NCBI RefSeq assembly: GCF_000255135.1
Contig: NC_016751.1
Location: 1,054,001-1,118,000 of the forward strand
DNA length: 64,000 nucleotides
DNA from: Marinitoga piezophila KA3
GTDB lineage: Bacteria > Thermotogota > Thermotogae > Petrotogales > Petrotogaceae
Direction of reading: 5' to 3'
Below, piece after piece: positions 1-8,476 of the stretch. The position numbers and the translations under genes were made by a program. The notes beneath the pieces are model-generated. The model was not told where the DNA came from, did no database searches, and saw nothing but the letters and a program-made list of their open reading frames with translations. Position 1 is the stretch's first letter. Each line of letters starts with the position of its first letter.

Positions 1-44
1 TCCAATAATTCTAATTTTTTAAAAAAACTTGAATATTATAAATG

Positions 45-73
45 TCTTTTTCTTCTCGAAAAAGAGTTTTTTT
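45..73 (+). terminator. Rho-independent terminator of a gene upstream of the window
   Basis: An 8-bp perfect stem (TCTTTTTC/GAAAAAGA) with a 5-base loop is followed by seven T residues. It most likely ends a plus-strand transcript that starts outside the window. The stem is AT-rich and therefore weak. Confidence 0.5.
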
Positions 74-215
74 AATTAATCAGATTTTAGTAATACTTAA
101 TTAATTTTGATGATTTTTATTATACTATTTTTTCTCCAATATCCAAAACCCATGTTAAAAAAATACAAAATTTTAACTACTAAAATAATAAAGAATTTAA
201 TTTTGAGGTGAAAAA

Positions 216-719
216 ATGAAAACAGTAATAACCTATGGGACATTTGATTTATTTCATATAGGACATCTTAAATTATTGCAAAGAGCAAAAGAACTAGGAG
301 ATAGATTAATAGTAGCAGTTTCAACTGATGAATTTAATGCAATAAAAGGAAAAAAATCTATAATCCCCTACGATCAAAGAGCAGAAATCGTTAAAAATAT
401 TAAATGTGTTGATATGGTTATTCCAGAAAAAAATTGGGAACAAAAAATTGAAGATATTAAAAAATATAATGTAGATATTTTTGTAATGGGAGAAGATTGG
501 AAAGGAAAATTTGATTTTTTAAAAGAATATTGTGAAGTTGTATATTTACCAAGAACAGAGGGAATATCCTCTACAGAAATAAAACAAATTCTACAACATA
601 TCTCTAAACTATCTACCACCGAATTAAAAAAAGCTTTAGATATATTGACAAAAATAGATTTTGAAGAATTGAAAGAAGCTTTTCAAATTTTAGAACAACT
701 AAAAAAGAATTTATGGTAA
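216..719 (+). CDS. Cytidylyltransferase-family protein (glycerol-3-phosphate cytidylyltransferase-like)
   Basis: A small nucleotidyltransferase of the TagD/cytidylyltransferase superfamily, which transfers CMP or AMP to a phosphorylated alcohol to make CDP-glycerol-like precursors for the envelope. Visible motifs are GTFDLFHIGH (residues 8-17, with the HxGH nucleotide-binding signature) and RTEGISST (113-120), the family's RTxGxSTT-like motif. TagD-type enzymes are usually about 130 residues; this one has 167, with an extra helical, Leu/Lys/Glu-rich tail from about 128 to the end. GAGGTG at 205-210 lies five bases before the ATG and fixes the start. It appears to be monocistronic, bounded by a terminator upstream and an insertion-sequence remnant downstream. 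The substrate cannot be read from sequence, so glycerol-3-phosphate is only the family default. Confidence 0.85.
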   Translation: MKTVITYGTFDLFHIGHLKLLQRAKELGDRLIVAVSTDEFNAIKGKKSIIPYDQRAEIVKNIKCVDMVIPEKNWEQKIEDIKKYNVDIFVMGEDWKGKFDFLKEYCEVVYLPRTEGISSTEIKQILQHISKLSTTELKKALDILTKIDFEELKEAFQILEQLKKNLW

Positions 720-775
720 ATAATTTATTAGTAATAAATATTTAAGAAAAATAAGTATTGTATTTTACTTAGAAA

Positions 776-959
776 AGCGGACACTGAAAAATTATCAAAA
801 AATATTATAATAGAAAAAGAAAAAAATGACCACGTGAGTGAAAATAGAAAAAGATATAGATTGAATTCAAAGAATAAATAATAAAATTATGTGAAGTGTG
901 TAAAAAAGTATATGATTTGAGTCACGATATAGCATAAGTAATATAATTATTTATAAAAG
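776..959 (+). pseudogene. Decayed IS3-family element: left end and 5' part of orfA
   Basis: This non-coding stretch opens with GCGGACACTGAAAAATTATC (776-795), which resembles an IS3-family terminus. From the GTG at 834 it reads MSENRKRYRLNSKNK and then hits stop codons. Shifting frame at about 878 continues as IIKLCEVCKKVYDLSHDIA, followed by two more stops. Together the two pieces follow the N-terminal helix-turn-helix of IS3-type OrfA proteins (RKRYxxEFKxEIVKL...GKxVxDVAxE). At least one frameshift and several nonsense codons show it is dead. No orfB or right end is visible before the terminator near 978. The family assignment rests on recalled consensus, not on a search. Confidence 0.6.
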
Positions 960-977
960 AATCATACCTTTTAAAAT

Positions 978-1013
978 CTTCTGGAATTTTTATGAGATTC
1001 CAGAAGTTTTTTT
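978..1013 (+). terminator. Rho-independent terminator
   Basis: A 10-bp perfect stem (CTTCTGGAAT/ATTCCAGAAG) with a 9-base loop is followed by seven T residues. The same stem sequence recurs in the terminator after the next gene (2526-2568). Confidence 0.75.
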
Positions 1014-1024
1014 ATTTAATTAAT

Positions 1025-1053
1025 TTGCTTATAATAGAATTTTATGCTATAAT
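1025..1053 (+). promoter_or_regulatory. Promoter of the AAA ATPase/nuclease gene
   Basis: TTGCTT (1025-1030), a 17-bp spacer and TATAAT (1048-1053) form a good vegetative promoter, with an extended -10 (TGC before TATAAT). Transcription would start near 1060 and leave a leader of about 70 nt. That leader is rich in short inverted repeats, e.g. ATACAAA (1058-1064) with TTTGTAT (1101-1107) followed by a T run. Confidence 0.5.
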
Positions 1054-1128
1054 AAAAATACAAAGATATGTTTGCTAAATATATCTTTTGCAAATATACT
1101 TTTGTATTTTTTAATAGGAGAAGATACT

Positions 1129-2493
1129 ATGAAAATGATAAATCGTGAAAAAGAAAAAGATTTTTTAGAAAAAAAAATTTATTCAAATAAAAGTGAATTA
1201 ATAATTCTATATGGCCGAAGAAGGGTTGGAAAAACCTTCTTACTGGAAAAAACCTTTGAAGAAAAGGCTGTATTTTTCACTGCTGATCTTTCTAATACTT
1301 CATATCTAATCAATAGATTTTCCAGGGAAATAATATCCAAACTTCCAAATTTTCCCGGAAATATCCAGGTTAATCAATGGGATGATTTTTTTGGTTTATT
1401 GAAAATGTATTTACTACAAAATAGAGATAAAATAATAATATTCGATGAATTTCAATATATTCCATTTCAGGATTCTTCATTTATGTCTATATTCCAAAGA
1501 TGGTGGGATACAGAATTCAGTAAGATGAATGTCAATTTTATTTTATGTGGTTCATATTCCGGAATGATAGAAAAAATCGCACTTGAACACAATAGCCCAT
1601 TATATGGTCGAAGAACCGGACAATACAAAATATTACCCATGGATTTCTTTGATTCTTCAAAGTTTCTTCCTAATTTCAATATTGAAGATAAAATATATAT
1701 ATATAGTATAACTGATGGTATTCCACTATACTTAAAAGAATTTTCTGAATTTTCTAATTTTGAAGAGGCACTTTTTAATAGAGTGTTTTCACCAGGGGAA
1801 TTTCTCGTTGAAGAAGGAAAATTCTTAACTATGGAAGAATTTAAAAAGGATCCTTCAAATTATTTTTCCATTATGCGAGTAATTGCCGATGGAAAAACTA
1901 CACCTGTAGAAATTTCAAATTTCAGTGGTGTAGAAAATAGAAAGATTTCCACATACCTTTCAAAGTTGCTGGATGTTGAACTAATAAAAAAGGAATTTCC
2001 CGTTTCATTAAAAAAACCAAAAAGAAAACCGTTGTATTATATAAATGATGAGTATATAAAATTTTATTTTAAATATATTTTTCCAAATATAGATATAATT
2101 TATAGGGGACACGGAGAGCAACTTGTTAAAAGTATCCTTCTGGAAATAAATAATTATACATCATTTACTTTTGAAAAAATAGCAAGGCAATACATAGAAA
2201 GAGTTGAATCACCACAAAAGATTGGAAAATGGTGGAATAAAGATATAGAAATTGATATTGCAGCTATAAAAGAAAACAAAGTAATTGTTGGAGAATGTAA
2301 ATGGACAAATAAAAAGGTTGATAATAGAGTTTTGCAAAAGTTACAGCTGAAAACTCAAAAAATGATAGAAGAATGGAATTTTGAACCTGATGAAATTATT
2401 TATTATCTATTCTCAAAATCAGGATTTACAAACATTTTAGAAGCAGAAAATATAAAACTTATTGATTTAGAAAGCTTATCAGAACTTATATAA
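1129..2493 (+). CDS. AAA+ ATPase with C-terminal PD-(D/E)XK nuclease-like domain (archaeal ATPase/DUF234 family)
   Basis: Member of the prokaryotic ATPase family often annotated as ATP-binding protein with a DUF234 tail; cellular role unknown, and many relatives look accessory or selfish. Residues 29-36 are the Walker A motif GRRRVGKT and about 102-108 the Walker B IIIFDEF. The C-terminal third carries EIDIAAIKENK...GECKW (about 373-392), matching the D-(x)n-ExK nuclease core. An upstream in-frame start exists at 1072, but the ATG at 1129 is preceded by AGGAG (1116-1120) and the 19 extra residues are hydrophobic leader-like sequence not expected for this family. The gene has its own promoter and is flanked on both sides by terminators sharing a stem sequence, so it is transcribed alone. 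An IS remnant lies just upstream. Confidence 0.85.
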   Translation: MKMINREKEKDFLEKKIYSNKSELIILYGRRRVGKTFLLEKTFEEKAVFFTADLSNTSYLINRFSREIISKLPNFPGNIQVNQWDDFFGLLKMYLLQNRDKIIIFDEFQYIPFQDSSFMSIFQRWWDTEFSKMNVNFILCGSYSGMIEKIALEHNSPLYGRRTGQYKILPMDFFDSSKFLPNFNIEDKIYIYSITDGIPLYLKEFSEFSNFEEALFNRVFSPGEFLVEEGKFLTMEEFKKDPSNYFSIMRVIADGKTTPVEISNFSGVENRKISTYLSKLLDVELIKKEFPVSLKKPKRKPLYYINDEYIKFYFKYIFPNIDIIYRGHGEQLVKSILLEINNYTSFTFEKIARQYIERVESPQKIGKWWNKDIEIDIAAIKENKVIVGECKWTNKKVDNRVLQKLQLKTQKMIEEWNFEPDEIIYYLFSKSGFTNILEAENIKLIDLESLSELI

Positions 2494-2525
2494 AATTTAC
2501 TTTTAAAGTTTCATATAATATCAGC

Positions 2526-2568
2526 AAAAAACTTCTGGAATTATCCTTTTAAATTCCAGAAGTTTTTT
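2526..2568 (+). terminator. Rho-independent terminator
   Basis: A 17-bp perfect inverted repeat (2526-2542 with 2552-2568) has a GC-containing core CTTCTGGAAT and ends in six T residues. It closes the ATPase gene. The core repeats that of the terminator at 978-1013. Confidence 0.8.
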
Positions 2569-2580
2569 ATATTAATCTGT

Positions 2581-2591
2581 TATGATATAAT
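2581..2591 (+). promoter_or_regulatory. Extended -10 promoter element TATGATATAAT
   Basis: TATGATATAAT contains TGA directly before TATAAT (extended -10). No convincing -35 is present because the region 17 bp upstream is the preceding terminator's T tract. It sits 50 bp before the start codon of the next gene. Confidence 0.5.
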
Positions 2592-2640
2592 CAATATAGA
2601 GAATTATTAAACCGATTTATACAACCAAGAGGTGAAGTAA

Positions 2641-4398
2641 ATGAAAAAGAAAATACCATATGGAAAGCAAAATTTTGAGGTAATAAGAAAACAAAATTAT
2701 TATTATGTTGATAGAACAGAATATATAGAAAAATTGGAAAAATTAGATGAAACATATATAGTATTTTTAAGACCAAGAAAATTTGGAAAAACATTGTTTT
2801 TAGATACACTTGGAAAATATTATGATATTAATTATAAAAACAAATTTGAAGAATTATTTGGAGATTTATATATCGGCGAAAATCCAACACCATTAAAAAA
2901 TGAATATTACATATTATATATGGATTTTTCAGGAATACAAACAGAAAACAAGGATATATTAATAAAAAGTTTTAAAAACAATGTAATTGTATATCTTGAG
3001 AATTTTAATAGTAGATATAATTTAAAAATAAAAATAGAAAAGGAATTCAGTGAACCAGCAGATATAATAAGAGCATTCTTAAACAATGCAATTGAAGTAT
3101 TAGACAAACCAATATACTTATTGATAGACGAATATGATCATTTTGCAAATGAATTATTGAGTTTCAATCTTGATCTGTTCAGAAATAGCGTAACAAAACA
3201 TGGATTTGTAAGAAAATTCTACGAAGAAATAAAAAAAGGAACCAAGACAATTATAGAAAGAATATTCATGACAGGAGTAAGTCCAATAATGCTGGATTCA
3301 TTAACCAGTGGATTCAATATTACAAAGAACAAGACTACAGATATAAACTTCAATAAAATGCTTGGATTTACAAAAGAAGAAGTAATTCAATTACTTGAAT
3401 ATTATGAAATATACTCTGATAAATTATTAAAGGAAATGGAAGAGAATTATAATGGCTATCGATTCAATATAGAAGCAAAAGAAAAATTATATAATCCTGA
3501 TATGGTATTTTATTTCATAACAGAATATCAATCACAACAAAAACCTCCACAAAAAATAATAGACGACAATATATTAAGCGATTACAAAAAGGTTCAGAAT
3601 CTATTTAATTTAGGAGAATTACTCGGAGTGTCAATAGAAAAAGAGAACGGAAAGGAGTTAACAAAAGAAGAAAAAGAAAAAGAAAGCTCAAAAAGGATAA
3701 TAGGGAATCTATTAAATGAAATACTATTAACAGGAAGAACGGAATTAACAGAATTAACCACCATATTCAATCCTGGAAAAAGGATAGACATAAAAGACAT
3801 AAAATCATTATTATTCTATCTTGGATTTATGACATTTGAAAAAGAAGGGATAATAACATATTTAAAAATACCCAATTATTCAATGAGAAAGATATTCTCA
3901 GATTATTTCACAGAATATATAGAAGAAAAATTAACAGAATATATCGATTCAGAACCAATAGAAATAGCAGTAAGAAAAATACTAACAGATGGAGAAATAA
4001 ATACATTTGCAAAAGAAATAGAAAATCTATTAAGCAAACTGGATAATAGAATGTTCATGGGATTTGATGAAAAATATATAAAAATTTTGATGTATAGCTA
4101 CTTAATATTAACACCATTTGCAATGGTAAAGATGGAGTATCCAGTAGAAGGCGGATATGTGGATATAGCAATGTTCAAAAGATATGAAGAAGTGCCATAT
4201 GAAGCGATAATAGAAGTAAAATACATAAAACAGAATGAATATACCGAAAGTAAATTCAAAGAAAAAATCGCTCAGGCAAGGGAACAGATAGAAAGATACA
4301 AAAAATCATACGAATTAAATTCAAAAAATGAGAGAATGAAAAAATACATAATAGTCTTTGTTGGAAAAGAGGCTAAATTTGTTGAGGAAGTGAAATGA
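2641..4398 (+). CDS. AAA-ATPase-like protein with PD-(D/E)XK nuclease domain (PF09820/PF08011 type)
   Basis: A 585-residue protein with the architecture of a large, poorly understood family found in multiple copies in Bacteroidetes, clostridia and Thermotogota. The N-terminal AAA-like ATPase domain has the unusual Walker A RPRKFGKT (residues 44-51) and Walker B YLLIDEYDHF (about 159-168). The C-terminal domain shows GGYVDIAMF (about 503-511) and EAIIEVKYIK (about 520-529), the D and ExK residues of a PD-(D/E)XK nuclease. GAGGTGA 5 bases upstream supports the ATG at 2641. The downstream HAD gene overlaps its stop (ATGA), so the two are translationally coupled. Function unknown; defence or mobile-element maintenance has been suggested for such proteins, but nothing here proves it. 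Confidence 0.85.
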   Translation: MKKKIPYGKQNFEVIRKQNYYYVDRTEYIEKLEKLDETYIVFLRPRKFGKTLFLDTLGKYYDINYKNKFEELFGDLYIGENPTPLKNEYYILYMDFSGIQTENKDILIKSFKNNVIVYLENFNSRYNLKIKIEKEFSEPADIIRAFLNNAIEVLDKPIYLLIDEYDHFANELLSFNLDLFRNSVTKHGFVRKFYEEIKKGTKTIIERIFMTGVSPIMLDSLTSGFNITKNKTTDINFNKMLGFTKEEVIQLLEYYEIYSDKLLKEMEENYNGYRFNIEAKEKLYNPDMVFYFITEYQSQQKPPQKIIDDNILSDYKKVQNLFNLGELLGVSIEKENGKELTKEEKEKESSKRIIGNLLNEILLTGRTELTELTTIFNPGKRIDIKDIKSLLFYLGFMTFEKEGIITYLKIPNYSMRKIFSDYFTEYIEEKLTEYIDSEPIEIAVRKILTDGEINTFAKEIENLLSKLDNRMFMGFDEKYIKILMYSYLILTPFAMVKMEYPVEGGYVDIAMFKRYEEVPYEAIIEVKYIKQNEYTESKFKEKIAQAREQIERYKKSYELNSKNERMKKYIIVFVGKEAKFVEEVK

Positions 4399-5036
4399 TG
4401 AAATACAAATATCTATTTTTTGATATGGATGGAACTTTGTTTGAAACATCAAGAGGAATTATATACTCACTACAAAAGGCTTATAAAATTAATAATCTAA
4501 CGCCTTTACCTGAAGACAAAATAAAAAAATTAATAGGTCCTACACTTGATGAAATAATGAACATATTATTTGGTGAAGAAAATACAGAATTAAAAATGAA
4601 AGTACGAGAAGATTTTAGAATGACATATGCAAAAGAAGGCGTTTTTATGCTGGATTTATATCCTGAAGTAATGGATACACTGGAAAAATTATATTCCAAA
4701 AATAGAATAATGTACATAGTTACATCAAAACCAGAAATCTTTGCATCTCAAATTCTTGAAAAATTTAATATGTCAAGATTTTTCAAAAAAATCTGTGGAG
4801 TGCCTTTAGATGGTAAAATCCCTCCAAAATCAGAACGTTTAAAAAATCTCATAATAGAAGAAAATATTCCTTTAAAAGAAGGATTAATGATCGGAGACAC
4901 TTTAAGTGACGCAAAGGCTGCATGGGAAAACAATGTGGATTTTGCATGGATAAGTTTTGGTTTTGGCCATGAAAATGAAATTAAAAAATATGATTATAAA
5001 ATAAATAATTTCTCTCAATTACTTAATCTAAAATAA
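4395..5036 (+). CDS. HAD-superfamily hydrolase (Gph/PpaX-like phosphatase)
   Basis: A haloacid-dehalogenase-type phosphatase of 213 residues. Motif I is DMDGT (residues 10-14, nucleophile Asp10), motif II VTSKPE (about 109-114) and motif IV GDTLSDA (about 167-173). An alpha-helical cap between motifs I and II matches phosphoglycolate phosphatase or pyrophosphatase PpaX relatives; the substrate cannot be told from sequence. Its ATG overlaps the stop of the upstream ATPase gene by four bases, so it is co-translated with it, although a functional link is not obvious. A strong bidirectional terminator follows directly. Confidence 0.85.
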   Translation: MMKYKYLFFDMDGTLFETSRGIIYSLQKAYKINNLTPLPEDKIKKLIGPTLDEIMNILFGEENTELKMKVREDFRMTYAKEGVFMLDLYPEVMDTLEKLYSKNRIMYIVTSKPEIFASQILEKFNMSRFFKKICGVPLDGKIPPKSERLKNLIIEENIPLKEGLMIGDTLSDAKAAWENNVDFAWISFGFGHENEIKKYDYKINNFSQLLNLK

Positions 5037-5080
5037 ACAAATATAGCTCTTTTGGGAATCCAAAAGAGCTATATTTGTTT
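5035..5080. terminator. Bidirectional rho-independent terminator
   Basis: A 21-bp perfect inverted repeat (5035-5055 with 5060-5080) around a GAAT loop, with A/T runs on both outer sides. It lies between the convergent HAD and lacI-type genes and overlaps the last bases of the latter, whose stop codon begins at 5071 on the minus strand. It can serve both strands. Confidence 0.85.
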
Positions 5081-6055
5081 TACCGAACTTCTTTTTATTA
5101 ATTCAGTAGGAAGTATTATTCTGCGTTTCACTTTACTTCCTTTTCTTTCAATCCGTTCTATTATAAGTTTTGCTGCCATTTCACCCATTTCAAATCTTGG
5201 TTGCTTAATCGTTGTTAAAGGCGGATAGAGAAATTTAGAGTATCTGTCATCATCAAATCCTATTACAGAAACATCGTCAGGAATACTTAAACCGCTTTCA
5301 TATAATGCTCTCATTCCACCTAACGCATTTTGATCATTGGAAAAGAATATTGCTGTAAAGTTTTTTCCATGTTTTTCAAGATACTCTTTTATAGGATAAT
5401 ATCCCCCTTCAAATTCAAAGTTACCTTCTAAAACTGTTAACTCTAAGTTTTTCCGTTTTGCAAAATCCTTTACAGCCTGTTCTCTTTCATATGTTGAATA
5501 TGTATTTCTACTCGCCTGAACAAATAGTATCTTTCTATGACCCATTTTATACAAATATTTTATTCCATTATAAGCAGATTGGTAATTATCAATTCCAACG
5601 GAATCCACTTTTATATTTGAATCTTTTCTATCAACGGCTACAACAGGAATAGCTGTCTTTATTAACTTTTCTATATGTTCATCATCATTTTTAGTTGTAC
5701 AAATTATTATTCCATCTACTCTCCTTGAAAAAAACTGTTCAAGGATTTCCTTTTCTTTATTTATTAATTGAGAAGTTGAACTAAGAAAGCTATCATAACC
5801 ATTTGCCGTTAATTCAGTTTCTATTCCTTCTGCAATTAGATTATAATGATTTCCCCATAATGTTGGAACGAGAATTCCAATAAGATGATGCAACTTTCTT
5901 TTGGCAACTTGAGGTGGTTGATAATCATATTCTTTAAGTGCTTTAAGCACTTTTTTTCGTGTTTCTTCAGAAACATTATCAGCTCCATTTAAGACACGGG
6001 AAATTGTAGCAATTGAAATACCTATTTTCTTTGAAATTTCCCTCAAAGTTGCCAT
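5069..6055 (-). CDS. LacI-family transcriptional repressor
   Basis: A 328-residue LacI/GalR regulator. The N-terminal helix-turn-helix and hinge helix span residues 3-55 (TLREISKKIGISIATISRVL...), followed by a periplasmic-binding-protein-like effector domain with the family signature VIGFDD. It is the last gene of a minus-strand cluster with a GH1 glycosidase and an Opp-type transporter, so it probably represses that cluster and is released by an imported oligosaccharide. A fitting palindromic operator lies in the promoter of the cluster (13108-13127). The ATG is preceded by GAGGTGAT. Both the inducer and autoregulation are inferred. Confidence 0.92.
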   Translation of the reverse strand: MATLREISKKIGISIATISRVLNGADNVSEETRKKVLKALKEYDYQPPQVAKRKLHHLIGILVPTLWGNHYNLIAEGIETELTANGYDSFLSSTSQLINKEKEILEQFFSRRVDGIIICTTKNDDEHIEKLIKTAIPVVAVDRKDSNIKVDSVGIDNYQSAYNGIKYLYKMGHRKILFVQASRNTYSTYEREQAVKDFAKRKNLELTVLEGNFEFEGGYYPIKEYLEKHGKNFTAIFFSNDQNALGGMRALYESGLSIPDDVSVIGFDDDRYSKFLYPPLTTIKQPRFEMGEMAAKLIIERIERKGSKVKRRIILPTELIKRSSVKQI

Positions 6056-6073
6056 ATTATCACCTCTTTTTTA

Positions 6074-7546
6074 TCACAATAATTTATACGGATATTTTAC
6101 ATAATTCTCCATATAATCTGGAATTCCATTTTCCTGAATTATTTTCTGATACACAAGAAATCCCGGTTTTATTGTCCTCTTTTTACTTTCAAAATCAACA
6201 TGCACAAGACCAAATCTTTTTGAAAATCCATGTGGCCATTCATAGTTGTCCATAAAAGACCAATACATATATCCTCTTACATTTGCACCTTTTTTAATAG
6301 CATTATACACGCTATTAAGATGAGAAACAAGATAATATGGTATATATCTTCCTGTACTTTCTCCAATTCCATTTTCTGTAATAAATATTTCAGGAGAATT
6401 ATAACGTTCATTTAATTTCAGAATTATTTTCTCAAGACCTTCAGGATATATCTCCCATCCCATATCTGAAACAGGTCTTCCTGATTTTGCTATACTTCCA
6501 GGGACACATGCATATCCATAACCTGGAACAACATTCCAGCCATATTTTCCTTCTTTTCTTACCACAATTCTTGTATAATAATTAATTCCAAGAAAATCTG
6601 TTTTCCCATCCATATCTTTTCTATATACATGATTATTGTTTATATTAAAATCCACCATTCCCTTAAATATCATATCTGTATATTGAAAATTAGAAAAATA
6701 CATGGCTTTTTCTGCTGCTTCTTTATCGATCTCTGTTTCTGGATCAGCCCATGAGAATGAATAAATAAATCCCACTGGTTTGTTGCTAATTCTTTTTATA
6801 GCGTCATATGCCCTACAATGTGCTTCAGCCTGGTGTTTTTGGCTTTTTTTGTAAAATTCTTCATTAATAATTGCAGGGGGGAATCCGGCCTTTGGCTGGG
6901 TATAGCCTAATGAAGATACTATTTGCGGTTCATTCATAGTAGACCAAAAATCTACATAATCATCAAGTTCGGAGGCTATAAACGCGGCGTATTTTGTAAA
7001 TTCAACAACAGAGCGTTTTTCTACCCAGCCAAGAGGACCGTTATGTTCAAGATTCACCTTTACCGGGTCATGAATCCAAAGTGGCAATGTAAAATGGTTA
7101 AGATTTACCATTACTTTTATGCCTCTATCTTTTAAATCGCGTATCATTTCTTTATAATGTTCGAGGTTTTCCAAGTTCGCAATATTTCTTAATTGTTTAA
7201 GCGTATCTTCTGTAATCTCAACATCAATAATATCGTTATTATATTCATTCACCTTAACTCGAATGCTTTCTGTTGAATCTGGAAATATTCTTGACCACTC
7301 AATACCCACTCTTACTATTTTTACACCTAATTCTTTCATTAAATTATGATCATTCTTATATAATTCCCAATAATTAGGACCATTCTCAGGAAAATCACCG
7401 CTTACAAGTCCAGCTGAAATTATTCTCTTATCGTGTACCCATTCATACCAATCGCTATTTTCATCGATTCCTGTTTTTCCACCCATTTCAAATTGAAAAC
7501 CTGACATTGATATTCCAAAAAGAAAATCTTCATTGAATTTTAGCAT
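6074..7546 (-). CDS. Glycoside hydrolase family 1 beta-glycosidase
   Basis: A retaining GH1 enzyme of 490 residues that would hydrolyse beta-linked gluco- or galacto-oligosaccharides in the cytoplasm. The acid/base is Glu206 in TMNEP and the nucleophile Glu391 in ITENG. The N-terminus FLFGISMSGFQFEMG and several long insertions resemble archaeal LacS-type beta-glycosidases rather than typical bacterial BglA, which hints at an archaeal-like subfamily (inference by eye). No signal peptide is seen. GGAGGTG lies a few bases before the ATG. It sits between the transporter ATPase gene and the lacI-type gene, 15 bp from the former, which suggests that it acts on the sugar that this transporter imports. 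Confidence 0.93.
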   Translation of the reverse strand: MLKFNEDFLFGISMSGFQFEMGGKTGIDENSDWYEWVHDKRIISAGLVSGDFPENGPNYWELYKNDHNLMKELGVKIVRVGIEWSRIFPDSTESIRVKVNEYNNDIIDVEITEDTLKQLRNIANLENLEHYKEMIRDLKDRGIKVMVNLNHFTLPLWIHDPVKVNLEHNGPLGWVEKRSVVEFTKYAAFIASELDDYVDFWSTMNEPQIVSSLGYTQPKAGFPPAIINEEFYKKSQKHQAEAHCRAYDAIKRISNKPVGFIYSFSWADPETEIDKEAAEKAMYFSNFQYTDMIFKGMVDFNINNNHVYRKDMDGKTDFLGINYYTRIVVRKEGKYGWNVVPGYGYACVPGSIAKSGRPVSDMGWEIYPEGLEKIILKLNERYNSPEIFITENGIGESTGRYIPYYLVSHLNSVYNAIKKGANVRGYMYWSFMDNYEWPHGFSKRFGLVHVDFESKKRTIKPGFLVYQKIIQENGIPDYMENYVKYPYKLL

Positions 7547-7561
7547 AATTGCACCTCCAGG

Positions 7562-8476
7562 TTATTTTTTCACTTTAACATAATGATTTTTGCTAATAGC
7601 TTCATATATAGTTGATTTTTCTTTGTTTGCCTGATAATACAATTCTATTTCTTTTATTATTGTTTCCGGTATAAACTTTTCATTTTTATCCCATTTCCTG
7701 TCTATTTCTGGAACAGAATTAAGAAGCATTTTTGTATACGGATGTTGAGGATTGTTATATACTTCTACCGTATCCCCTTTTTCCACAATTTCGCCTTTGT
7801 ACATTATTAATGTTGTATCACTGAGATAATATCCAAGCGAAAGATCATGAGTTATAAATATTATTGACATACCTGTTTTTTCACTAATTTCAGCAAGAAG
7901 ATTAAGTACATCTATTCTTGTTGAAGCATCGAGCATACTGATTAATTCATCGGCAACAAGCACCTTTACATTCATCAACAAAGCCCTGGCTATTAACAAT
8001 CTTTGCAATTGACCACCGCTCAATTGATGCGGATATTTGCCAAGGATATTTGTTGGATTCATTCCTACTTGTGAGATAACCTTTTCTATTTTTTCCTTTC
8101 TGTTTTTCTCCTCTGGAAAAAAGTTATCAAATATCATATTAAATACTCTATTTATTTTAAATAAAGTATTAAATGATGAAAATGGATCTTGAAATATAGC
8201 CTGAACATTTCTATAATATTCCTTCACTTCATTCTTTTTTAAATCCCATATATCTTTATTTTCAAATAATATCTTTCCAGATGTTGGTTTTAATAATCTG
8301 AGAATCATCTTTCCAACAGTGGTTTTTCCGCTTCCACTTTCACCAATAAGGGATATAATTTCACCTTTATTTATTTCAAAAGAAACATTGTTTACAGCTT
8401 TAAATCTCTTTTTTGAAAAAAAATCAAGATCAAATTCTTTCGTAAGATTTTCTATTTTCATTATTATTTCATTCAT
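7562..8476 (-). CDS. Oligopeptide/oligosaccharide ABC transporter ATP-binding protein (DppF/OppF-like)
   Basis: One of the two ATPases of a Dpp/Opp-type importer. Walker A is GESGSGKTT, the ABC signature LSGGQLQR and Walker B VLVADELISML, where Leu replaces the usual Pro after the catalytic Glu. The preferred start is the ATG at 8476, five bases after AAGGTGA; a TTG at 8491 would add five residues but lacks a spaced ribosome-binding site. It overlaps the preceding dppD-like gene by eight bases. In Thermotogota, Opp-like systems often carry oligosaccharides; with a GH1 gene and LacI regulator here, a sugar substrate is more likely than a peptide. Confidence 0.9.
   Translation of the reverse strand: MNEIIMKIENLTKEFDLDFFSKKRFKAVNNVSFEINKGEIISLIGESGSGKTTVGKMILRLLKPTSGKILFENKDIWDLKKNEVKEYYRNVQAIFQDPFSSFNTLFKINRVFNMIFDNFFPEEKNRKEKIEKVISQVGMNPTNILGKYPHQLSGGQLQRLLIARALLMNVKVLVADELISMLDASTRIDVLNLLAEISEKTGMSIIFITHDLSLGYYLSDTTLIMYKGEIVEKGDTVEVYNNPQHPYTKMLLNSVPEIDRKWDKNEKFIPETIIKEIELYYQANKEKSTIYEAISKNHYVKVKK

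Noticed and set aside
1058-1112. Leader hairpin ATACAAA/TTTGTAT plus T run as an attenuator
   Set aside because: The pairing is short and almost all A/T, expected by chance in such AT-rich sequence; left as a remark on the promoter entry.
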